Below are positions 32,804 to 39,740 of a DNA stretch of 39,740 nt, piece by piece. The translations under genes and the position numbers were made by a program. Under the pieces are notes generated by a model, which saw only the letters and a program-made list of their open reading frames with translations, was not told the DNA's origin and ran no database searches. This DNA is from an uncultured Saprospiraceae bacterium (lineage in GTDB: Bacteria; Bacteroidota; Bacteroidia; Chitinophagales; Saprospiraceae). The stretch spans positions 1-39,740 of the forward strand of contig CALIZI010000257.1 of the NCBI GenBank assembly GCA_938028705.1. Reading direction: 5' to 3'. The stretch's first letter is position 1; each line of letters begins with the position of its first letter.

Positions 32804-35194
32804 CTATCCCAACTCCACAATCGTCACCCCGTCACCTGCACCTTTCGGGTCGCCATGTCGTATGCTTTGTATGGCTTTGTATTCGCGTAATTTCTGTTTT
32901 ACGGCGCGACGCAGGATGCCGTCACCTTTTCCATGTATAATTTCTAAGGTAGAACCATTGGCGATAAGTGCCTCATCTACAAAGAGTTCGACGGTGCGGA
33001 TGGCTTCGTCGCGGCGCATACCGCGTAGGTCGAGTTTGTTGACAAAATTGGCGGTAGTGACCACCGTATCGGCGTTGATTTTACCTTTTACGGGTGCGGT
33101 TACAGGTGCGCCTGCCTTTTGTAAATCGCGTACTTTAACCGTCATCCGCAACTGCCCGACAATGATAACCGCATTGTTTTTATGGATAGATTCTACGGTT
33201 GCAATATCACCGCCTGTCTTGAAACGCACATAATCGCCGACCTCAATCGGTGTATCGTCTTTTTTATTTTTGTTGGGTTTGTGGTAAATATTTTCGTGGA
33301 GTTCATAGACTTCTTTGCTGATATTTTCTCTGTCGTTGCGATTATTTTGTAGGGCAGCTTTGGCTTTTTCAAGGTTCTGTTCTTGGCGGATTTCGCGGAT
33401 GCGTTTTTCGAGTTCTTTATTGACTTGCGCCTTTTCTTGTAAGGCATTTTGTTTGATGTCGAGCTTGAGTTTGCGGCGGCGATATTCGAGTTCGCCATTC
33501 ATTTGTTCATAGTTTTTAACCAATTTATCGAAGTGCTGTTGTTGGGCTTCCATTTTGGCGATGCGCTCGGTGAGGTCTTGTTTTTCGCGCTGCAAATCAA
33601 CAATCAATTGGTCAATCGCTTTTTCGTTTTTACCTGTTTTATGTTTGGCATATTTGATAATTTTTTTATCCAAACCACTCTTTTCGGCAATCTCAAAGGC
33701 ATACGAACTACCGGGTTTCCCAACGGTCAATTCGTAGGTAGGGGAGAGGTTGTCCATGTCAAATTTCATACTGCCATTGACAATACCTTTATTTTTATAA
33801 GCAAAAATTTTCAGGTTGGAATAGTGGGTCGTGATGAGTCCGAATATTTTTTTGTCGTTTAATTCTCGTAGAATCGCCTCCGCTATTGCACCGCCAATTT
33901 TCGGGTCGGTACCGCTACCAAATTCATCAATCAGAATCAAGGTTTTGTCGTCCGATTTTTCTAAAAATATCTTCATATTTTTCAAACGCGAACTGTAGGT
34001 ACTCAATTCATCTTCAAGAGATTGTTGGTCGCCGATGTCGATAAATAATTTTTCAAAAATACCCATTTCAGACTCCGGATCTACCGGCACCAACATACCC
34101 GATTGGAGCATCAACTGCATCAAACCCAATGATTTGAGTGCAATGGATTTTCCACCTGCATTGGGTCCGCTGAGTACGAGGATTCTGTTATTATTTAAAA
34201 GAGAAAGGGTGAACGGAACGGTGGTTTTTCCTTCTTTTTTATTTTTTAAAAATAATAATGGATGATAGCCTGTGTGAATGCCAATGAAAGGTTCAGATTT
34301 GAGTTTGGGTTTGCAAGCATCAAGGTCGAGGGCGAGTTTTGCCTTAGCTTGAATCACGTCATAACGGGCAATGATAATGTGGTATTCTTGAATGAGTGGC
34401 AGATAGGGTTGGAGGCTTTCCGTAAGGTCGCGGAGGATGCGATAAATCTCGCGTTTCTCCTCATTTTCAAGGTCAAATATATCATTGTTTATTTGAATAA
34501 CAGCTTCGGGTTCGATGAAGGCGGTCTTACCCGTAGCCGATTCGTCGTGAATGATACCGCGTATTCTGCGCTTGTTTTCGATAGGCGCAGAAAGCACTCG
34601 CCGACCATTCCGAAAACTCTCTATGGTATCTTTGAGCAAACCCTTCGATTTGTATTCATTGATGAGGGCGCGAAAGACTTTATCGAGTTCTTTGCGCTTG
34701 GAAATCTGTAGGCGACGGATACGCATGAGTTCGGGCGAGGCATCGGATTTTATCTTGCCTTCTTCGTCTATCACGCGGTCGATGGAGTACAACAAATCTT
34801 CATTGAAATGAATATTGCGGACTATATCGTACAAGGTAGGATAGGCTTCTTTTTTGTCTTTTTTGAAGAATTGAAAAATGCGATAAATGATGCGAATCGT
34901 ATCTGCCAATCGTTTGAGTTGGGCTTCGCTCATCACAAACCCTGCTACGTTGAGCATCTTTATTTCTTCGCTCAAATCTTCATAATTACTCATCGGAAAA
35001 TGGTGGTTTTCCTCAAAAGCAATTTTGTATTGTTCGACCTCATTGAGCATACGTTCAATGAGAAATTTTTGAGTGTGGAGTTCGAGTTTTTCGATGCGTT
35101 GTCTGCCGGGTTCGCCCAAGCATTGGGCAGTAATCAGGGCTTTTATTTTATCAAATTCTAACTTCTCGTAAACATCGTTTGGTGCCAGTATCAT
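32804..35194 (-). CDS. mutS2: MutS2 family ATPase with Smr nuclease domain
   Basis: The 796-residue protein has the MutS2 order. An N-terminal helical core/lever region (1-~300) includes RRVLSAPIENKRRIRGIIHD. The ATPase domain has Walker A GPNAGGKS at 343-350 and Walker B LILIDEFGSGTDP near 420, with the signature DIGDQQSLEDELSTYSSRLK between them. A long coiled coil (~515-630) follows, and the C-terminal Smr domain has LDLRGMRRDEA (~723) and IIHGKGDGILR (~759). It lacks the MutS mismatch-recognition domain. MutS2 proteins suppress recombination or rescue collided ribosomes, depending on species. It is a single-gene unit. Confidence 0.96.
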   Translation of the reverse strand: MILAPNDVYEKLEFDKIKALITAQCLGEPGRQRIEKLELHTQKFLIERMLNEVEQYKIAFEENHHFPMSNYEDLSEEIKMLNVAGFVMSEAQLKRLADTIRIIYRIFQFFKKDKKEAYPTLYDIVRNIHFNEDLLYSIDRVIDEEGKIKSDASPELMRIRRLQISKRKELDKVFRALINEYKSKGLLKDTIESFRNGRRVLSAPIENKRRIRGIIHDESATGKTAFIEPEAVIQINNDIFDLENEEKREIYRILRDLTESLQPYLPLIQEYHIIIARYDVIQAKAKLALDLDACKPKLKSEPFIGIHTGYHPLLFLKNKKEGKTTVPFTLSLLNNNRILVLSGPNAGGKSIALKSLGLMQLMLQSGMLVPVDPESEMGIFEKLFIDIGDQQSLEDELSTYSSRLKNMKIFLEKSDDKTLILIDEFGSGTDPKIGGAIAEAILRELNDKKIFGLITTHYSNLKIFAYKNKGIVNGSMKFDMDNLSPTYELTVGKPGSSYAFEIAEKSGLDKKIIKYAKHKTGKNEKAIDQLIVDLQREKQDLTERIAKMEAQQQHFDKLVKNYEQMNGELEYRRRKLKLDIKQNALQEKAQVNKELEKRIREIRQEQNLEKAKAALQNNRNDRENISKEVYELHENIYHKPNKNKKDDTPIEVGDYVRFKTGGDIATVESIHKNNAVIIVGQLRMTVKVRDLQKAGAPVTAPVKGKINADTVVTTANFVNKLDLRGMRRDEAIRTVELFVDEALIANGSTLEIIHGKGDGILRRAVKQKLREYKAIQSIRHGDPKGAGDGVTIVELG

Positions 35195-35226
35195 TCGTCT
35201 GTATTTTATTGCATAAAATCAAGACG

Positions 35227-35455
35227 AAATGTAAAATGTAACATGTAAAATAATAAACTTACGATATTCATCAGAACAAGTTGTAAAAGTTTTTTTAACA
35301 TCTGTACTGACGACTTTAGCCGTCAAGTGGTTCGGTATCTCCCGCGACGGCTAAAGTCGTCGGTACGGGGTACTCGTTTTTTATTTTTAAATGACGATAC
35401 TTCACGTTGTACCATCCTTTTACATTTATTATTTTACATTTTACATTTTACATTT
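35227..35455. repeat. Gap 35195-35572: nested palindromic element
   Basis: Outer arms of TGTAAAATGTA boxes (35227-35255) face TTTTACATTTTACATTTTAC-type sequence (35427-35455). The inner arms, GTACTGACGACTTTAGCCGTC at 35304-35324 and its complement at 35346-35366 (one mismatch), form a strong hairpin. The outer boxes are shared with 23446-23599. No gene is seen in this gap. Confidence 0.85.
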
Positions 35456-35572
35456 CAATCTCCCGCGTATTCTTTTTTCAAAGATAAAGGTTTTGGGGCT
35501 TAATTGCCACGTAACTTATGAATAATGCAAAAAAGTGTTGAAAAGTTCGGAGTGAATGGAAAAACATACGAA

Positions 35573-36154
35573 TCAAAATTCGTAGCTTAGGGCAAATATA
35601 TTGTGTAGTTCATTCGGGCTGTATGCTGAAAAATATCTTGAATAATTGATTTTTGCGACAGCAGACAGGTTGCGATATAAGTGGAATTTGGTTTGTATGC
35701 CTGCGGTTATGCAGACGTGATTGTAGGGCTTAGAAAATCCATAGCCGCCTCCAAAATAACTTCGGGAAATAAATGCCTCACCACCCAAAAAACGATAGCC
35801 CAATCCTATACTTGCGCCAATATTAAACTTGCCGATTCTTTTTTGCCTGTGAAATTCTGCGGATAATTTGAGATAATCTCTGAGATATAACTCAGGAGTG
35901 TCATAAGTTATCGGAGCATCATAAACCAACCACAATTGGTTAAAGCTAAATGACAAAGCACTTTTATCTGTGAGTAACCTTGAGTAATTTATATGTGTAG
36001 GCAAGGGTACACCACGCTTAAAATCGTGAAAAAGATATGGCGTATCATCAAAAAAGTAGGCGGCAGTCACGCCTATTTGGATTTCATTCTTTTTCTGTGC
36101 TTGTACTTGAATACACAAATATATTAAAATAATTAGTGCTAACAATTTTCTCAT
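35573..36154 (-). CDS. Small secreted beta-barrel-like outer-membrane protein
   Basis: The 193-residue protein has a signal peptide (MRKLLALIILIYLCIQVQAQ). The mature part is built of amphipathic strands with frequent Tyr/Phe and Gly (EIQIGVTAAYFFDD, FNIGASIGLGYRFLGG, ITAGIQTKFHLYRN, AVAKINYSRYFSAY) and ends in aromatic F (FALSYEF), as do eight-stranded outer-membrane barrels. I cannot name a family or ligand. It is monocistronic between two repeat-rich gaps. Confidence 0.65.
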   Translation of the reverse strand: MRKLLALIILIYLCIQVQAQKKNEIQIGVTAAYFFDDTPYLFHDFKRGVPLPTHINYSRLLTDKSALSFSFNQLWLVYDAPITYDTPELYLRDYLKLSAEFHRQKRIGKFNIGASIGLGYRFLGGEAFISRSYFGGGYGFSKPYNHVCITAGIQTKFHLYRNLSAVAKINYSRYFSAYSPNELHNIFALSYEF

Positions 36155-36598
36155 AGTTTACTGTTTTGTAAAGTTGTAAGAAGCTAATTTTCAAGATGAT
36201 ACAAGGTATGGATTATCTATTTAAATCGAAGCAGTCAGGCGTTAAAACCTTGTTAAAAGGTAATGGAATAGCGGGGAAGATAAAACTGTCAGTTGGCGTG
36301 GGCAGTTGAAACAGCCTGTACTGTTGGGTACTTTTGGCGCAAGCTTCAATTGTCCACATATTTAGCGAGGGAGCGGGCGAGGAATGAAGTATGTGATAAG
36401 CAATTATCGCAAATCAATCACAATATTTGAAGGTATGAAGAAGCACTGACACCCGAAAGTCGGACAGGGTGCAGGCTGCCGGAGTTTTGGGAAGACATTT
36501 TTGAGTGGGCGTTTTTCATAATAAAAAAAAATATATAAAAATGAGTAAATAATATCAATATTTTAGACTTTGGACAAAGGAAATGGGGAAATTAGGTA

Positions 36599-36625
36599 AT
36601 CCCGATAACTATCGGGACTTTTTTA
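36599..36625 (+). terminator. Terminator-like hairpin CCCGATAACTATCGGG + T-run
   Basis: A perfect TCCCGATA / TATCGGGA palindrome with TTTTTT on the plus side. No plus-strand gene precedes it, so it is more likely part of the repeat that starts here than a real terminator. The flanking gap 36155-36598 shows no gene. Confidence 0.4.
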
Positions 36626-36962
36626 GATTTTTACAAAAAATAAGTAATGACATGTTTTATCTTATTAATAAAACAGGGAGAACGAAAAGTCGTTTTAATA
36701 ATGTGTAATATGTTGATTTTTAAAATTGTCGGGAAGCCTACTCGCCTTGCATTTTCAAAATGCAAGGCGAGTAAAGTTTGCCTTTCTATTTAAAATTAGA
36801 TAATTATATATTTATTTTTAATAAAATATTTTTAAACTCATATTATAAAAACGACTTTTCGTTTGCCTTGTTAATAAAATCTATTCAGTTGATTATCAAT
36901 GAATTATGGTTTTAAACCGAATTTCCCAATTCCCGAATGTCCAAAATGTCCAAAGTCCAACT
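36624..36962. repeat. Dispersed intergenic repeat, copy 2 (interrupted)
   Basis: This is the second copy of the sequence at 1-142, running up to the asnS stop codon. It is split by the 197-bp element at 36674-36870. Removing that element plus one target copy restores an alignment of equal length with copy 1 across the junction. Confidence 0.75.
36665..36879. mobile_element. MITE-like insertion with 9-bp target duplication
   Basis: The element spans 36674-36870 (197 bp) and has no coding capacity. Its terminal inverted repeats are about 28 bases with roughly four mismatches (CAGGGAGAACGAAAAGTCGT at the left; complement of CAAGGCAAACGAAAAGTCGT at the right). It is flanked directly by TTAATAAAA at 36665-36673 and 36871-36879. 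Inside is a perfect 16-base-arm hairpin, 36740-36755 and 36757-36772 (ACTCGCCTTGCATTTT). The related sequence at 1-142 lacks the insertion. Transposition would need a transposase in trans. Confidence 0.85.
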
Positions 36963-36963
36963 T

Positions 36964-38487
36964 CTAAGGAAGCAACCGCCCGTATCGACGCGGAAAAGGA
37001 ATCGTCTCCCGCAAGTGATCAAGTCCGCAACACCAACGCACGATACGCTCCAAGCCCAGACCAAAGCCTGCATGTGGCACAGAACCGAAGCGGCGCAAAT
37101 CCAAGTACCATTCAAACTCTGACATCGGCAACTCGTGTTCCTTGATTTTGCGAAGAAGTATGTCAATATCAGTCTCACGCTCCGAGCCACCGACGATTTC
37201 GCCATAGCCTTCCGGTGCGAGTAAGTCAACACCCTTGACGTGGTCGGGATCGCCTTCTACTTCTTTCATATAAAAGGCTTTGATTTTGGTGGGCCAATTA
37301 TAGACCATCACAGGCGCATCGAATACGCGGGTGAGTACCGTTTCGTCCGAGCCGCCGAAGTCTTCACCGCCTTTGAAGTTTTTGGCGGATTCAATCCACT
37401 TGGGGATGTTGCGAACCTGCTCTTCCATGTAGGCGATTTCCTTACGTAGTGCAGCGATTTTGGCTTCATTGAATTTGCGTGCGCCCTTCTTCATACCTGC
37501 TTTTATGGCAGTTTCGCGCTCGGCTATATCTTTCAAATTATCTTCAATACCTTGCTTCGCAGCGGCAAGGTCAGCTTCTTGTACGGCTATGGCATTGCGT
37601 CCGTTTACATCTTGTTCGCCGCGTAGTATTTTGACAGCATCCGTGTATGGCACACGCGGAAACGACTGATTCACGCCTTTGAGTTTTTCGACATCGCGCT
37701 CTAAGGCTTCCAACTCGACAGGGCATTTTTCAATCACGCGATTGATGACATGTTTAATGAAACCTTCTATCAAATCCATGTTCATTTCATTATCGTAAAA
37801 TGCCATTTCGGGTTCTATCATCCAGAACTCTGCAAGGTGTCGTGGCGTGTCCGATTTTTCGGCGCGGAAGGTCGGACCGAAAGTATAAATCAAACCTTGC
37901 GCCATTGCCATCGCTTCGCCGTAGAGCTGCCCCGACTGCGAAAGGAATGCCTCTTCTCCGAAAAAGTCCGTTGCAAAAAGCGTGGTCGTACCTTCACAGG
38001 CATTGCCCGTAAAAATCGGTGCATCCATTTGCACAAAACCCTTATTTTGAAAAAACTCGTGGATGCCCATGATGATTTGGTTTCGCACACGCATCACTGC
38101 CCATTGTCGCTTGGAGCGCAACCACAAGTGGCGGCGGTCAGCAAGGTGGCGCACACCATGTTCGTTTTCATTGACCTTAATCGGGTAGTCTTTCGAGTAG
38201 CTATACACTTCGAGTGCTGTGGCTTGGAGTTCGTAGCCGCCCATCTGTCGCTCGTCTTTGATGACATTGCCCGTCAGTGCGAGCGAACTTTCCAGACTCA
38301 ATCGCTTGGCAGCTTCAAACTGTGCTTCGCCTACATCATCCAATCCGATGACGCATTGCATAAATCCCGTTCCGTCGCGCAAGACGATAAAGATGTTGGT
38401 TTTGCTTTCGCGGATGTTGGCAACCCAGCCTTTGAGTGTCGCTTGTTGCCCCTCGTGTGTGGCTATCTCTTTGATGTATTGATGCAT
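36964..38487 (-). CDS. asnS: Asparaginyl-tRNA synthetase
   Basis: This class IIb synthetase charges tRNA-Asn. The 507-residue protein has an N-terminal OB-fold anticodon-binding domain (~1-105, LKGWVANIRESKTNIFIVLR), motif 1 (RVRNQIIMGIHEFFQNKGFV, ~133-152), motif 2 (FRAEKSDTPRHLAEFWMIEP, 207-226) and motif 3 (GFGLGLERIVRW, 474-485). The ending HLRETIPFPRRYGRLLP is characteristic of AsnRS, not AspRS. Residues ~295-372 are an extra charged coiled coil inserted in the catalytic domain, absent from E. coli AsnRS (466 residues) but common in Bacteroidota. The dispersed repeat abuts the stop codon. Confidence 0.97.
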   Translation of the reverse strand: MHQYIKEIATHEGQQATLKGWVANIRESKTNIFIVLRDGTGFMQCVIGLDDVGEAQFEAAKRLSLESSLALTGNVIKDERQMGGYELQATALEVYSYSKDYPIKVNENEHGVRHLADRRHLWLRSKRQWAVMRVRNQIIMGIHEFFQNKGFVQMDAPIFTGNACEGTTTLFATDFFGEEAFLSQSGQLYGEAMAMAQGLIYTFGPTFRAEKSDTPRHLAEFWMIEPEMAFYDNEMNMDLIEGFIKHVINRVIEKCPVELEALERDVEKLKGVNQSFPRVPYTDAVKILRGEQDVNGRNAIAVQEADLAAAKQGIEDNLKDIAERETAIKAGMKKGARKFNEAKIAALRKEIAYMEEQVRNIPKWIESAKNFKGGEDFGGSDETVLTRVFDAPVMVYNWPTKIKAFYMKEVEGDPDHVKGVDLLAPEGYGEIVGGSERETDIDILLRKIKEHELPMSEFEWYLDLRRFGSVPHAGFGLGLERIVRWCCGLDHLRETIPFPRRYGRLLP

Positions 38488-38709
38488 AAATTTATAATTC
38501 GTGTATGGGTGATTTTGTGTATTTGTAATTTTTTAATTTATTTTTTGTAAAGTATAATTTGTAATTCGTTGACTTCATTTATCCGTAATTCATTTGTATG
38601 TTCATTTTTATGTATTTTTTTAAAATAAATAATTAAAAAGCAGTCAAAATAAATGCGAATGAGGGGGCAATAAGAGGGGCGTGAAGTCAAAGCCATTGTG
38701 CTGTCTCAA

Positions 38710-38733
38710 AACGTTTTTTGTCTAAAAAACGTT
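38710..38733. other. Perfect short hairpin in gap 38488-38865
   Basis: AACGTTTTTT-GTCT-AAAAAACGTT is a perfect 10-base-arm hairpin in the 378-base region between divergent asnS and the DUF2853 gene. Nothing else gene-like is seen there. Confidence 0.6.
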
Positions 38734-38865
38734 CAATTTCGGACTTTATTGAAAAATAAGCCGCAAGATAGTAGTTTTGTTGGAAAAAAAATATGAATAA
38801 TTAATTGTAATGATTATACTTGCACCACTTTTTTATTTCACCATTTTAAATATTAGAAATACATC

Positions 38866-39210
38866 ATGGGTAAACTTGATGAATTGTTAGTTAAGTACGA
38901 AGAAAATATGACCGATAAACTTGGCATCAAAAAGGTTGATAAAGACCTGCTAAGAGCTGCTGCCAAGTCTTGCGGTCCTGCACTTTACAGAAAAGATGCT
39001 TCTACGGTTTCTTCCGGTGATGCTGCTGAATTGGAGCGCGTTAAGAAAAATTTTCTGATTGGAAAATTGGGCTTAAAGGATTCTCCGAAATTGGATGAGG
39101 CTATTCAAGAAGTAGTGGACACTTTCGGTAGTTCTAATCGCAATAAGCATCGTGCTATTTTTTACTACTTACTAATCAAGAAGTTTAAAAAAGCTTCTAT
39201 GTTTAAATAA
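38866..39210 (+). CDS. DUF2853 family protein
   Basis: The 114-residue soluble helical protein matches DUF2853: LDELLVKYEENMTDKLGIKK at the start, DKDLLRAAAKSCGPALYRKD (residues 25-44), AELERVKKNFLIGKLGL, and the closing block NRNKHRAIFYYLLIKKF. Its length equals the family's. The function is unknown. It is a compact single-gene unit with a good terminator about 100 bases downstream. Confidence 0.9.
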   Translation: MGKLDELLVKYEENMTDKLGIKKVDKDLLRAAAKSCGPALYRKDASTVSSGDAAELERVKKNFLIGKLGLKDSPKLDEAIQEVVDTFGSSNRNKHRAIFYYLLIKKFKKASMFK

Positions 39211-39313
39211 TTGAAATTTACGATGTACGGCTAACGATTTACGATAGACGGACAGTATTCAGTAAATTAATAGAGCGCACAGGCTTCTATTCAATTATTT
39301 GCTTAAAAAAATT

Positions 39314-39339
39314 AAGCTCACCTTTGGTGGGCTTTTTTT
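39314..39339 (+). terminator. Terminator downstream of the DUF2853 gene
   Basis: AAGCTCACC-TTT-GGTGGGCTT hairpin followed by a T-run. Confidence 0.9.
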
Positions 39340-39530
39340 ATTTGCAGTGTGTTATTTTTGGACTTTGGATATTGGGTAACTGGGTAACTGGGAAATTAGG
39401 GGGTGCGATTCGTTTTTGTACCCGCTAATATTCTTGATTATCAATATTTTACGAATTTTAAATTAACTTGACGATAATACATTTTAAAAAAATAATAATG
39501 TATTTATGTTTAGGATGGAATATTTCTTCC

Positions 39531-39628
39531 GAATTTGGGCTAAAACTCGTCTGACATTTAAACTTTGTAGGAAAATATGAGTTCATTGGTAGATTTTGAA
39601 AATGTCTGACGAGTTTTAGCCCAAATTC
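39531..39628. repeat. Perfect 29-bp inverted repeat with 40-base spacer
   Basis: Bases 39531-39559 (GAATTTGGGCTAAAACTCGT then CTGACATTT) and 39600-39628 are exact reverse complements. No gene lies in the final 530 bases of the window. Perfect arms suggest a recent mobile or regulatory palindrome. Confidence 0.9.
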
Positions 39629-39740
39629 AAGCCCAATGCCGTCCATTATTGAATAAAAATTAAAAATGAGCATGGGTACAAAAATGAATCACACCCGATA
39701 AAAATCATTCAAAATCTGTTTTATCCGTTCAATCTGTATA

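Noticed and set aside
37750-38550. 266-codon open frame on the plus strand
   Set aside because: It is antisense to asnS with a composition typical of a reverse-frame shadow and no domain.

Overview
The window is AT-rich DNA from a member of the Bacteroidota. The signs are TAnnTTTG-type -7 promoter boxes, a DUF2723 membrane protein, DUF2853, DUF885 and DUF937 proteins, and an AsnRS with a long coiled-coil insertion. Saprospirales or Chitinophagales is a plausible placement, but that is a guess and no taxonomic marker settles it. No prophage, CRISPR array, rRNA or complete insertion sequence was found.

Region 1 (1-6000): a DUF937 protein, a dodecin, a secreted TPR protein, an overlapping RusA-like/PD-(D/E)XK nuclease pair and a small membrane protein. 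Region 2 (6000-9800): metY (O-acetylhomoserine sulfhydrylase), a decayed ATPase and carA. Region 3 (9800-12050): a toxin-antitoxin patch. One degenerate and one intact copy of a parD-parE-small-protein operon lie in tandem, followed by a lone XisI-like gene and a membrane-anchored GIY-YIG-like protein. Region 4 (12190-16000): polA and two small unknown genes.

Region 5 (16000-19960) is the most interesting. A predicted EAD-NACHT NTPase carries a long Gly-Leu-rich membrane segment and is divergent from an antitoxin/Doc-Fic pair. The antitoxin-Doc pair is tandemly duplicated. A leftover of a second NACHT gene's 3' end sits between the copies, so the whole divergent NACHT/antitoxin/Doc locus appears to have been duplicated as one unit. 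This is a candidate three-part conflict (anti-phage) module.

Region 6 (20000-32600): a DUF2723 membrane glycosyltransferase-like protein, tRNA-Gln, a small gene plus XRE regulator, two tandem paralogous small genes, nhaD, lemA, a DUF2207 protein, an HD-domain protein and a DUF885 gene broken by one stop codon. Region 7 (32800-39740): mutS2, a small outer-membrane-type protein, a 197-bp MITE-like insertion, asnS, a DUF2853 gene and a long perfect inverted repeat.

Most intergenic gaps of more than about 150 bases hold long nested imperfect inverted repeats whose outer arms lie near the gap borders. Several share sequence boxes. They look like families of dispersed palindromic elements.
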